Part shown: positions 7,333 to 13,831 of the stretch, piece after piece
How the letters are laid out: each line of letters starts with the position of its first letter
How positions within the stretch are numbered: the first letter of the stretch is position 1
DNA from: Lachnospiraceae bacterium UBA7012
GTDB taxonomy: Bacteria > Bacillota > Clostridia > Lachnospirales > Lachnospiraceae
NCBI GenBank assembly: GCA_002449595.1
Contig: DJXE01000122.1
Coordinates: forward strand, 1 to 14,011
Direction of reading: 5' to 3'
Length of the DNA stretch: 14,011 nt
Program-made: the position numbers and the translations under genes
Notes under the pieces: model-generated
Told to the model about the DNA's origin: nothing
Database searches by the model: none
The model's input: only the letters and a program-made list of their open reading frames with translations

Positions 7333-8088
7333 ATGGAAAACAGAGAATTCTACATCAATGACGATGGCATCAGACTCCACGCGAAACTGGATTTCCCGGC
7401 GGAAGAAAAGGAAAAGTACCCTCTCGTGATCGTGATCCACGGCTTCACGGGGCACATGGAAGAAGAGCATATCGTGGGCGTCTCCCGGGCGATGAACGAG
7501 ATCGGCTTCGCGACGCTGCGTGCCGAGATGTACGGACATGGCGGGTCGGACGGCGCTTTTCACGATCATACGCTGTTCAAGTGGATCGGCAACGCGATGG
7601 CGGTCACGGATTATGCAAGGAACCTTGACTTCGTCTCGGACCTGTACCTGTGCGGCCACTCGCAGGGCGGCCTGCTCACGATGCTGATCGGCGGCATGGA
7701 GCACGACGTGTTCCGTGCGATCATCCCGCTGTCCCCGGCGTCCATGATCCCGGCAAACGCGCGGCGGGGCGAGCTCCTCGGCACGACCTTCGATCCGGAC
7801 CACATCCCGGATGAGCTGGAGAGCTGGGACGGGCTGACGCTCGGCGGCAATTACATCCGCGCTGCGCAGATGCTTCACATTGAAGATGCCATCCGCAGGT
7901 TCACGAATCCGGTCCTCCTGGTCCACGGCAGCGCGGACGAGGCGGTGCCGCTGTCCTGTTCGGAAGAGGCGGCGGAGGCTTACAAGGACGCGAAGCTCGT
8001 CGTCATTCCGGACGACCTTCACTGCTACGACTACCATCTGGATATGGTCGAGAAGGCGGTCCAGGACTTCCTGCTGAGCCTCGACTGA
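7333..8088 (+). CDS. Alpha/beta hydrolase, feruloyl/cinnamoyl-esterase-like
   Basis: A 251-residue cytoplasmic alpha/beta hydrolase. The oxyanion-hole segment is VIHGFTGH (34-41). Nucleophile Ser110 lies in GHSQGG, the acid is Asp202 in HGSADEAVP, and the base is His230 in DDLHCYDYH. From memory, the sequence closely follows the Butyrivibrio proteoclasticus feruloyl esterase Est1E (HGFTGH, RA-x-MYGHG, HTLFKW, AGHSQGG, IPLSPA, FDP-x-x-IPDEL and HCYDHH blocks, with the triad spaced alike). Such enzymes release ferulate or other hydroxycinnamates from plant cell-wall sugars. There is no signal peptide, so the substrate must be imported. Start: ATG 7333, preceded by GGAGGAA that lies within the end of the upstream gene; the in-frame ATG at 7315 is inside that gene and upstream of this site. 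The specific ester substrate remains inferred. Confidence 0.88.
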   Translation: MENREFYINDDGIRLHAKLDFPAEEKEKYPLVIVIHGFTGHMEEEHIVGVSRAMNEIGFATLRAEMYGHGGSDGAFHDHTLFKWIGNAMAVTDYARNLDFVSDLYLCGHSQGGLLTMLIGGMEHDVFRAIIPLSPASMIPANARRGELLGTTFDPDHIPDELESWDGLTLGGNYIRAAQMLHIEDAIRRFTNPVLLVHGSADEAVPLSCSEEAAEAYKDAKLVVIPDDLHCYDYHLDMVEKAVQDFLLSLD

Positions 8089-8115
8089 TTCCGGGCAATT
8101 GCAGGGTACCGGCTG

Positions 8116-8156
8116 ATCCGGTGAGATCCGGGTGCGGCGGGCACTGCATCCGGTGA
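8116..8156 (+). promoter_or_regulatory. Direct repeats ATCCGGTGA before the GH30 gene
   Basis: ATCCGGTGA occurs at 8116-8124 and 8148-8156, 32 bases apart, about three helical turns. A near copy, ATCCGGGTG, lies between at 8126-8134. ACCGG (8108-8112) and CCGGT (8118-8122) can also form a small hairpin. The spacing suits a regulator binding one face of DNA, but no -35/-10 pair is evident and in GC-rich DNA this may be chance. Confidence 0.25.
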
Positions 8157-8205
8157 CGTAAGAATACAGAAGAGCACGCCAAGCGAACCCACGAAAGGAG
8201 CAAAA

Positions 8206-9546
8206 ATGAAGATCACATATCAGAACAAGATACCGTGGGGATACCTGGACGGATTCCGCCAGAACATCCTGATGACGAAGGAAGAAGACGCCAACGAGAT
8301 GCCGGTGATCAACATTTACCCGGAGATCACGGGCCAGATCTTCGAGGGCTTCGGCGGCAGCGTGACGGAAGGCGTCGGCTACATTTATTCCCTGATGGAC
8401 GAGGAGACGAAGAAGAAACTCATCCATCAGTTCTTCTCCCCGGAGGAGATGAACTACCGCGTCGTCCGTGTGAACATGGACAGCTGCGACGCCTGCACGG
8501 GAATGTACGAAGCAGTCTCCGATCCGGAGGATGCGGAGCTTAAGTCCTTTTCCTTCGAGCGGACCGAGAAATATATCATCCCGTTCCTCGAAGCGGCGAA
8601 GAAGGAGAGAGACGGCGACCTGTCAGTGATGCTCTCGCCGTGGTCGCCGCCGGCCTTCATGAAGACGAACGGCAACCGGAAACTCGGCGGGCACCTGAAG
8701 CCGGAATTCTACGGCATGTGGGCGAAGATCCTCTGCAGGTACATGAAGGAGTTCCGCGCGCGGGGCTTCTACGTGCAGCGCGTGTCCATCCAGAATGAGG
8801 CGAACGCGGTTCAGATCTGGGACTCCTGCGTTTATACGGCACAGGAGGAAAAGGTCTTTCTGCGCGATCACCTCGTTCCCGAAATGAGGAAAGAGGGGCT
8901 GGACGACATCGAGGTCTTCATCTGGGACCACAACAAAGAGCGGCTCTTTGAGCGCGTGCGCGACACGGTCGACGAGACCACGAAGGACATGATCACGGGC
9001 GTGGCGTACCACTGGTACGGCGGCGACCACTTCGGCGCGATCGACCTGGTGCGCAGGTTCTATCCTGACCTGAAGATGATCTCCTCCGAGAACGGCCTCG
9101 AATTCCGTGTGAACAGCCCGGAAAAGGTCGAGCAGGCGGCGTTCCGCGCAGCGCACGAGATCGTCGGCAATATGAATCTCGGCATGAGCGCTTTCTACGA
9201 GTGGGCGGTCGTGCTCGACAGCAAGGGCGGCCCGAACCACGTCGCGAATTACTGCAGCGCATCATTTCTCTATGACCCGGAGAGCGGAGAGCTCGCGCCG
9301 CAGAGCATGCAGAAATGCTACTGGCTGCTCTCACACTACATCGTGAGCGGGTCTGTCTGGATCGCGTCCTCCTCTTTCTCGGACGAGGTCGAGATCGCGG
9401 CGTTCCGGCGGCCGGACGGCACCATCGCGGCGATCGCGGTCAACCGCAGCAGCGAGGCGCAGCCGGTCACGATCCGGATGCAGGGCGAGGGCGGTTCCCT
9501 CATTCTGCCGGCGCGGTCGATCGGGGTGATGGTGATCTCCGAGTGA
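8206..9546 (+). CDS. Glycoside hydrolase family 30 (beta-glycosidase clan GH-A)
   Basis: 446 residues. FEGFGGSVTEG (46-56) is the N-terminal hallmark of GH30. LSPWSPPAFMKTNG (143-156) is the conserved strand that shapes the sugar site. Acid/base Glu198 lies in SIQNEANA and nucleophile Glu295 in ISSENG. The C-terminal part (about 375-446) is the beta-sandwich that GH30 enzymes pack against the barrel, ending IGVMVISE. It hydrolyses beta-linked sugars with retention. Characterised family members include glucosylceramidase, beta-glucosidase, beta-1,6-glucanase, beta-xylosidase and beta-fucosidase-like activities, and I cannot choose among these. There is no signal peptide, so it is cytoplasmic. 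AAAGGAG 6 bases before ATG 8206 sets the start. It lies 117 bases after the esterase and before a fucosidase, fitting intracellular breakdown of an imported oligosaccharide. Confidence 0.9.
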   Translation: MKITYQNKIPWGYLDGFRQNILMTKEEDANEMPVINIYPEITGQIFEGFGGSVTEGVGYIYSLMDEETKKKLIHQFFSPEEMNYRVVRVNMDSCDACTGMYEAVSDPEDAELKSFSFERTEKYIIPFLEAAKKERDGDLSVMLSPWSPPAFMKTNGNRKLGGHLKPEFYGMWAKILCRYMKEFRARGFYVQRVSIQNEANAVQIWDSCVYTAQEEKVFLRDHLVPEMRKEGLDDIEVFIWDHNKERLFERVRDTVDETTKDMITGVAYHWYGGDHFGAIDLVRRFYPDLKMISSENGLEFRVNSPEKVEQAAFRAAHEIVGNMNLGMSAFYEWAVVLDSKGGPNHVANYCSASFLYDPESGELAPQSMQKCYWLLSHYIVSGSVWIASSSFSDEVEIAAFRRPDGTIAAIAVNRSSEAQPVTIRMQGEGGSLILPARSIGVMVISE

Positions 9547-9656
9547 TTGAACGGTGCTGCTCTTCTGTGCTGGTGGATACTGGAAAATGAAATAATGGGC
9601 TCTGAGGAAATGGTGGGTAACGACTGTTTCCGATGAGTACGCGTGAGTTTTTATAA

Positions 9657-11012
9657 ATGATGGAAGAATACAGGTTCAACAAACAAGATTATGACCGTCG
9701 CACGGCGTGGTTCCGGGAGGCACGATTCGGGCTGTTCCTTCACTGGGGATTGTATGCGATACCGGCCAGGGGCGAGTGGGTGCGCAGCAACGAGAGAATG
9801 CCGGAGGAGGAGTATATGCCCTTCTTCCGTGAGTTCTCGGCGTCCCGGTTCGACCCGAAGGCATGGGCGAGGGAAGCAAAGAATGCAGGCATGAAGTACG
9901 CGGTGCTCACAGCGAAGCACCACGACGGATTCTGCCTGTTTGACAGCAAGTATACGGACTTCAAGGCGACGAACACGCCCGCGGGGCGCGACCTCGTCCG
10001 GGAGTTCCTGGATGCGTTCCGCGCGGAGGGACTTCGCGTCGGCCTCTACTACAGCCTGCTCGACTGGCATCATCCTGACTATCCGCACTGCTCTGACTCC
10101 TGCCATCCGATGCGCGGGAATGAGAACTATCCGGACGAGGGCAGAGACTTTGCACGGTACCGGGAGTATCTCTACCGCCAGGTCGAGGAGCTCGTCACGA
10201 ACTACGGAAAACTGGATATCATGTGGTTCGACTTTTCCTACGGGAAGATGAGCGGAGAGATGTGGGGCGCGGAGCGGCTCGTCAACATGGTGCGCTCGCA
10301 CCAGCCGGACGTGATCATTGACAACCGCCTCGAGGCGAGCGGCGAGGGCCACGGCTCCCTGTACTACGGCGATCCGAAGCCGTGGCACGGCGACTTCGAG
10401 TGCCCCGAGCAGATCATTCCGCCGGAGGGCGTCACCGACGTAAACGGCGATCCGATGGTCTGGGAGTGCTGCCTCACGATGAACGGCAGCTGGGGCTACA
10501 ACGCGGCGGATCATTACTTCAAGCCGGCGTCCATGCTCATTCGCAAGCTGGTCGAGTGCGTCTCCAAGGGCGGCAACATGCTGCTCAACGTCGGGCCGGA
10601 CGGCACGGGCGCCTTCCCGGACCGCTCCGTCGAGATCCTCCGCGAGATCGGCGACTGGATGAAAAAGAACAGCGCCAGCATCTACGGCTGCGGCTCAGCC
10701 CCTGACCTCCCGAAGCCGGACTACGGGCGGATCACGGCGGCCGGGGCGGCGCTGGCAGCAGGTGCCGCTAGCGGCGAAAAGAAGTATTTCTTCCACGTGT
10801 TCGACAACACAGTCGGACCGCTACCGCTGATCGGAATCTCCCGCGAGAGCATCGTCAGGATCCGCGCGCTCAGCGACGGACACGAGATCCCGCACGGCGC
10901 GGATCTGTGGGGAACACAGAACTACCCTGACATCGCCTTCTGCGACCTCGGTCCTGACCCGGTCCTCCCCGATCCGGTCGACTATGTCATCGAGGTGACG
11001 GTAAAAGCGTAA
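9657..11012 (+). CDS. Alpha-L-fucosidase, glycoside hydrolase family 29
   Basis: 451 residues. The GH29 signature runs WFREARFGLFLHWGLYA (18-34), YAVLTAKHHDGFCLFDSK (81-98) and LDIMWFDFSYG (186-196), with Asp192 in the nucleophile position. GGNMLLNVGPDGTG, about 300 residues in, is the conserved end of the catalytic barrel; a short beta-sandwich tail follows. It releases alpha-linked fucose from oligosaccharides or glycoconjugates with retention. The general acid/base is poorly conserved in this family and I cannot place it with certainty. There is no signal peptide, so it is intracellular. The start is less certain than for its neighbours: ATG 9657 and ATG 9660 are adjacent and the upstream sequence has only GTGAG rather than a strong ribosome binding site. 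The 110-base gap before it holds no clear terminator, so it is probably the last gene of the block. Confidence 0.9.
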   Translation: MMEEYRFNKQDYDRRTAWFREARFGLFLHWGLYAIPARGEWVRSNERMPEEEYMPFFREFSASRFDPKAWAREAKNAGMKYAVLTAKHHDGFCLFDSKYTDFKATNTPAGRDLVREFLDAFRAEGLRVGLYYSLLDWHHPDYPHCSDSCHPMRGNENYPDEGRDFARYREYLYRQVEELVTNYGKLDIMWFDFSYGKMSGEMWGAERLVNMVRSHQPDVIIDNRLEASGEGHGSLYYGDPKPWHGDFECPEQIIPPEGVTDVNGDPMVWECCLTMNGSWGYNAADHYFKPASMLIRKLVECVSKGGNMLLNVGPDGTGAFPDRSVEILREIGDWMKKNSASIYGCGSAPDLPKPDYGRITAAGAALAAGAASGEKKYFFHVFDNTVGPLPLIGISRESIVRIRALSDGHEIPHGADLWGTQNYPDIAFCDLGPDPVLPDPVDYVIEVTVKA

Positions 11013-11049
11013 TAATTGCCTTCTAGCGTTTTGAATGATTCGAATTTAG

Positions 11050-11089
11050 AAAAAAGAGCCGGTCGGAGATCTGACGATCTCCGGCCGGC
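11050..11089 (-). terminator. Minus-strand intrinsic terminator
   Basis: GCCGGTCGGAGATC (11058-11071) pairs with GATCTCCGGCCGGC (11076-11089) over 14 bp with one wobble and a TGAC loop. The A-tract lies on the left (11050-11055), so the T-run follows the hairpin only when read on the minus strand; on the plus strand no T-run follows. It therefore served a minus-strand gene, matching the XRE-like remnant just to its right. It may still slow plus-strand transcription from the fucosidase gene. Confidence 0.75.
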
Positions 11090-11133
11090 ATTGCCATGTC
11101 CCTCTTATCCGTTTATAGGACAGGAGTCCTCTC

Positions 11134-11253
11134 TTATTGCGAGTCAGTGACCAGAGAGTCAATACTGACGCCAAAGTATGCTGCAAAGGCTGCCAGCTCA
11201 ATGATGTGCAGAGAGAAGGAGTGATATAATTGCTGTAAGACACTCACTGAATG
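11134..11253 (-). pseudogene. Remnant C-terminus of an XRE-family (Cro/CI-type) regulator
   Basis: Read on the minus strand between in-frame stops (TGA complementing 11254-11256 and TAA complementing 11134-11136), the frame contains IIELAAFAAYFGVSIDSLV, then TDSQ and stop. The A-x-Y-F-G-V-S-I-D-x-L-x pattern is the typical last helix of an XRE helix-turn-helix domain. The N-terminal helices are missing, no good start or ribosome binding site is present, and only about 39 codons are open. A terminator on the same strand lies 45 bases past its stop, consistent with a decayed minus-strand gene. A different minus-strand frame here, 65 codons long (11046-11243), shows no family resemblance. The match is short and made by eye. 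Confidence 0.45.
11222..11230 (+). promoter_or_regulatory. Extended -10 promoter for the zinc-ribbon/TM2 gene
   Basis: TGATATAAT is a perfect extended -10 element (TG-n-TATAAT, hexamer 11225-11230). The -35 region about 17 bases upstream is poor, as is common for extended -10 promoters. Transcription would start near 11237, giving a leader of about 46 bases to GTG 11283. It overlaps the XRE-like remnant on the other strand. The remainder of the 11013-11282 gap holds only the terminator and the remnant. Confidence 0.5.
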
Positions 11254-11282
11254 TCAAATGAATAATGTTCGGAGTATAAAAC

Positions 11283-11765
11283 GTGAGAATTATCGCGGCA
11301 GCATGTCCATATTGTGGGGCGGGGCTTGAGATCGATCTGGATAACTCATCGGCAATCTGTCCTTATTGTGGTCAGAGCGTAATCCTTGAAGAAGAGGAAT
11401 ATCGAACCAGGATAAGCGACGCGGAGCAGCTGGGCTATCTGATGGAAAGAGGACGCCAGCGTGCAATCGAGGAACAGAGAAGAAGTATGCCTCCGGCATA
11501 TCAGCATCAGCAGAGAAGACCAGTGCCTGTGCCACCGGTGGCGGCTGCGCCTTCCGGATACTATTCTGACAAAAGCAGAGGGATGGCTCTGATACTGGCT
11601 GTTTTTCTCGGTCCACTTGGGGGACATCAGTTTTATGTGGGGAGAGCGGCAAAAGGGGTCTTATACCTCTTCACCTACGGACTCTTTGGCATCGGGTGGA
11701 TCTATGACATTATCGTGATTATTTCCGGTAAATTCCGGGACAGCCGCGGCAGACTGCTCAGATAG
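11283..11765 (+). CDS. Zinc-ribbon TM2-domain membrane protein
   Basis: 160 residues starting at GTG 11283, with GGAG 8 bases upstream. Residues 8-29 form a zinc ribbon: Cys8-x2-Cys11 and Cys26-x2-Cys29 (CPYCG twice). An acidic then basic, Gln/Arg-rich linker with a Pro/Val run (about 35-95) follows. The TM2 domain spans about 98-148: two membrane helices joined by the hallmark GGHQFYVGRAAKG (113-125), with GIGWIYDIIVI in the second helix. The cell role of TM2 proteins in bacteria is not settled. The zinc ribbon is predicted to face the cytoplasm. It begins a plus-strand set of genes with distinctly more A/T-rich codons than the glycosidase block. The next gene starts 31 bases downstream and also opens with a zinc ribbon, so the two are probably one operon. 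Confidence 0.8.
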   Translation: MRIIAAACPYCGAGLEIDLDNSSAICPYCGQSVILEEEEYRTRISDAEQLGYLMERGRQRAIEEQRRSMPPAYQHQQRRPVPVPPVAAAPSGYYSDKSRGMALILAVFLGPLGGHQFYVGRAAKGVLYLFTYGLFGIGWIYDIIVIISGKFRDSRGRLLR

Positions 11766-11796
11766 AGCTGTTGCAGAGCAACGGGGAGACAGCGTT

Positions 11797-12147
11797 ATGG
11801 CATATGATGAGAGACATATTGGAAATGAGGTTTATTCGCTCGAGTATTATTGCCCGAACTGCGGCAGTAATGAGACAGACTATGATGGATACTGTGTCTA
11901 TTGCGGCCAGAAAGTAGTGGATTATGATGATGATCCGCAGCCTGTCGAAGAATATACAGCAAAGAAGATTAATGCCGGTGGCAAGAAGGCTTCTGTGGGC
12001 GGAGCGAAGCTGCTTTCAGATAAGGGAAAAACGCTTTCTGACAACGGGAAAAAACTCCTGCAAGGTGGGAAAAGTCTTATAGATAGCGGGAAGACATTCT
12101 GGACAGCGGGAAGAACCTTTTGGATAATGGCGCACTGTCCGGCATAG
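11797..12147 (+). CDS. Zinc-ribbon protein with tandem GK repeats, 5' part of a frameshifted gene
   Basis: 116 codons as read, with ATG 11797 preceded by GGGGAG. Residues 19-36 form a zinc ribbon, Cys19-x2-Cys22 and Cys33-x2-Cys36 (CPNCG ... CVYCG), followed by an acidic patch (YDDD) and a Gly/Lys-rich stretch. From residue 76 a seven-residue repeat of form x-G-K-x-L-x-D runs until about residue 100. There the reading frame turns into an unrelated-looking tail (FWTAGRTFWIM...) and stops at 12147. The repeat continues without interruption in the -1 frame, which is the frame of the next reading frame. I therefore judge this to be the N-terminal half of one gene spanning 11797-13091, broken by one missing base near 12097-12099. 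Whether the break is a real mutation, an assembly error or an expression switch cannot be told here. Function unknown. Confidence 0.7.
   Translation: MAYDERHIGNEVYSLEYYCPNCGSNETDYDGYCVYCGQKVVDYDDDPQPVEEYTAKKINAGGKKASVGGAKLLSDKGKTLSDNGKKLLQGGKSLIDSGKTFWTAGRTFWIMAHCPA
12022..12125 (+). repeat. Tandem 21-bp repeats (five units, the fourth 20 bp) encoding xGKxLxD heptads
   Basis: Units lie at 12022-12042, 12043-12063, 12064-12084, 12085-12104 and 12105-12125. All carry GGGAA or GGGAAG at the same place and encode the heptad x-G-K-x-L/F-x-D/Q. Four units are 21 bases long. The fourth is AGCGGGAAGACATTCTGGAC, only 20 bases, and is where the reading frame changes. Units 1-3 read in the frame of the 11797 gene and unit 5 in the frame of the following one. 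Confidence 0.85.
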
Positions 12148-13091
12148 GAAAAGCATCTTCAGATCACGCAAGGAATCGCTCGAACATAAAGAATGGGGCT
12201 GCAGCGGGAAGAAAGCAGCAGGAGAATGCAACGCTTAACCGCAATAGAAAGAACAGCGGCAGAGTAGATAAGAAAACGCGCAATATAGCGATTGCGGCCG
12301 CCGCTATTCTTCTGGTTAGCTGCAGTGCCTTATTTGGGTCCGGTGGGGAGAAGGAAGAGCCAGTAAGTACCGCGGCAGTCGCGAATAATACAACCGTACT
12401 CGCAGAGATCGAAGAGAAGCAGCCCATAACTACATCAACAGAGAGTGCTGCAGAAATTGCAGAAGAAAAGGAACAGAATTCATCTATATCAAAAGATACG
12501 GCGGTCGATACCAGCATTGCAGAAAAAGACAGCAAAGAAGCGCTTACGCTTATAGCGTCATCCACGGAAAGCAATGAAGCTGAAAACGCGGTCAGACAAT
12601 CGGGTGTAGAATCTGACACCGCATCGGAACAGCTGCAGCAGGAAGCAGAAGCGCAAGCAGCAGCGGATGCTGCTGCGCTCCAGGCACAGCAGGAAGCGGA
12701 AGCTCGGGCGGCGGCGGAAGCCGAGGCACTCCGGGTACAACAGGAAGCAGCTCAGGCAGCGGAACAGGCCGCAGCACTTCAGGCGCAGCAAGAGGCGGCA
12801 GCTGCTGCGGCTCTTCAGGCACAACAGCAGACGGTGGTGCAGTCGACGGCACAGCCCACAGTTGTAAGCTCAGGCGGTGGAGAATCAAACTTCAACACAT
12901 ATGATAATGCTGCACAGCAGCAAACAACGGAGACATATGTGCTGAATACAAATCCTGATAGAAAGAAAATACATCATCCTTCATGTAGCTCGGTCAAAAA
13001 AATCGCTCCTGAAAACTATCAGACGACAAGTCTGTCGATTCAGGAGCTTCAAGCTCAGGGATATACGTTGTGCGGAAATTGCTTTCGATAA
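12120..13091 (+). CDS. Membrane-anchored coiled-coil protein with C-terminal Cys/His domain, 3' part of the frameshifted gene
   Basis: Open from just after an in-frame stop at 12084-12086. The first usable codon on its own is TTG 12120, with no ribosome binding site, which supports it being the 3' part of the gene that starts at 11797. Residues counted from TTG: a basic stretch (about 43-54), one membrane helix NIAIAAAAILLVSCSALFG (55-73), a Ser/Thr/Glu-rich linker, and an Ala/Gln/Glu coiled coil (about 170-237) built of repeating LQAQQEAEA-like units. A compact domain (273-323) follows with YVLNTN, HHPSC (His285, His286, Cys289) and terminal CGNC (Cys318, Cys321). This resembles the small Ada-like Y-x-H-x3-C ... 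C-x2-C module found at the C-terminus of various Firmicutes proteins. Predicted topology is zinc ribbon inside, coiled coil and Cys/His domain outside. LVSC inside the helix resembles a lipobox but is not near an N-terminus. Function unknown. Confidence 0.7.
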   Translation: MDNGALSGIGKASSDHARNRSNIKNGAAAGRKQQENATLNRNRKNSGRVDKKTRNIAIAAAAILLVSCSALFGSGGEKEEPVSTAAVANNTTVLAEIEEKQPITTSTESAAEIAEEKEQNSSISKDTAVDTSIAEKDSKEALTLIASSTESNEAENAVRQSGVESDTASEQLQQEAEAQAAADAAALQAQQEAEARAAAEAEALRVQQEAAQAAEQAAALQAQQEAAAAAALQAQQQTVVQSTAQPTVVSSGGGESNFNTYDNAAQQQTTETYVLNTNPDRKKIHHPSCSSVKKIAPENYQTTSLSIQELQAQGYTLCGNCFR

Positions 13092-13127
13092 AAACATATT
13101 ATAGATAAAAAATGGGAGGAGATTGTG

Positions 13128-13751
13128 ATGAAAAAGAGATTTGCAATTCTGATGTCCGTAGTGATGCTGAGCGTTCTGCTGATGCCTATGCCCATTTTTG
13201 CTGCAGATAGCGACATCGTGTATGTAACGAGGTATGGTGAGCGGTATCACACAGGAAATTGCCCGACCATTCAGGGACACCGGACTAGCCCGATCACAAA
13301 GGCGCAGGCAAGAGCAAGAGGCCTCAATGCCTGCCATGTCTGCACACCGGACAGCGCTCCGGCAGCTGTGGCTGTGCCTCAGGCACCGGTGCAGGCTGCG
13401 GTTAACCCTGCGGAGCAGGCAGTGCAGCAGGCATATGCGCTGTACATTCAGAATGGCCTCAGTTCCGATGCTGCTATGAGCCGCGTTCAGGCGCTCGTCC
13501 CTCAGATCACAGCGCAGCCCGCAGCAGTGGCACAGCTGGTTCAGAATGATCTCGCCGCACTTGCGGCAGCTGCAGCGCCGGCACCTCAGGCCGCACCTGC
13601 GGCAGCAGCCGCTGTACCGGCTTCCGGCATGAGCGCGGAGCAGCTCGTGCAGCAGATGTTCGCCCAGCTGATCGCTCAGGGATTCACGCCTGAGCAGGCG
13701 ATGGCCGCGATCAATGCGAACCTTCCGGCGATCCTCGCACAGGCGCAGTGA
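13128..13751 (+). CDS. Secreted protein with Ada-like Cys/His module and duplicated helical repeat
   Basis: 207 residues from ATG 13128, chosen because GGGAGGAG ends 6 bases upstream; GTG 13125 would be too close. The N-terminus is a good signal peptide: MKKR, a hydrophobic core, then PIFAADS with likely cleavage after AxA-like IFA. Residues about 31-73 form a Cys/His module, YVTRYGERYHTGNC ... ACHVC (His41, Cys45, Cys69, Cys72), the same type as the end of the preceding gene. The rest is Ala/Gln/Pro-rich with two copies of a 36-residue segment (95-130 and 170-205) of form AEQ-x-VQQ ... G-(L/F) ... AM ... P-x-I-x-AQ. It is probably exported and bound to or near the surface. A strong terminator follows. 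The function is not recognisable; the pairing with the preceding gene suggests they act together. Confidence 0.8.
   Translation: MKKRFAILMSVVMLSVLLMPMPIFAADSDIVYVTRYGERYHTGNCPTIQGHRTSPITKAQARARGLNACHVCTPDSAPAAVAVPQAPVQAAVNPAEQAVQQAYALYIQNGLSSDAAMSRVQALVPQITAQPAAVAQLVQNDLAALAAAAAPAPQAAPAAAAAVPASGMSAEQLVQQMFAQLIAQGFTPEQAMAAINANLPAILAQAQ
13410..13742 (+). repeat. Two copies of a 36-residue coding repeat
   Basis: Copy 1 is encoded at 13410-13517 and copy 2 at 13635-13742, aligned without gaps and identical at 16 of 36 residues by my count. Conserved are the AEQ-x-VQQ start, Ile, Gly at mid-position, the AM pair and P-x-I-x-AQ at the end. Each looks like two or three short helices around a G-F/L turn. 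An Ala/Pro-rich linker separates the copies. Confidence 0.75.
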
Positions 13752-13831
13752 GCGTAATTCAGACTGTTTGGCAATTGGTTTTGGCGCAGAACAAAGCCGC
13801 TGAAACAAGTAATCATGAATTATAGGAAATG

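Noticed and set aside
12043..12056. AAAAAAC run as a programmed -1 slippery site for the split gene
   Set aside because: The heptamer is out of phase with the zero frame (codons AAA AAA C), and shifting there would meet a TAG at 12084-12086 before reaching the downstream frame.
12022..12125. The tandem units as a CRISPR array
   Set aside because: Units are 21 bp, contiguous without spacers, and encode a regular protein heptad.
12309..12326. LVSC as a lipoprotein signal (lipobox)
   Set aside because: It matches the lipobox pattern, but the helix lies far from any N-terminus in either the split or the joined gene and no start codon with a ribosome binding site precedes it closely.
12627..12830. 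Ala/Gln-rich repetitive DNA as a non-coding satellite
   Set aside because: It is in frame within the anchored protein and encodes a regular coiled coil.
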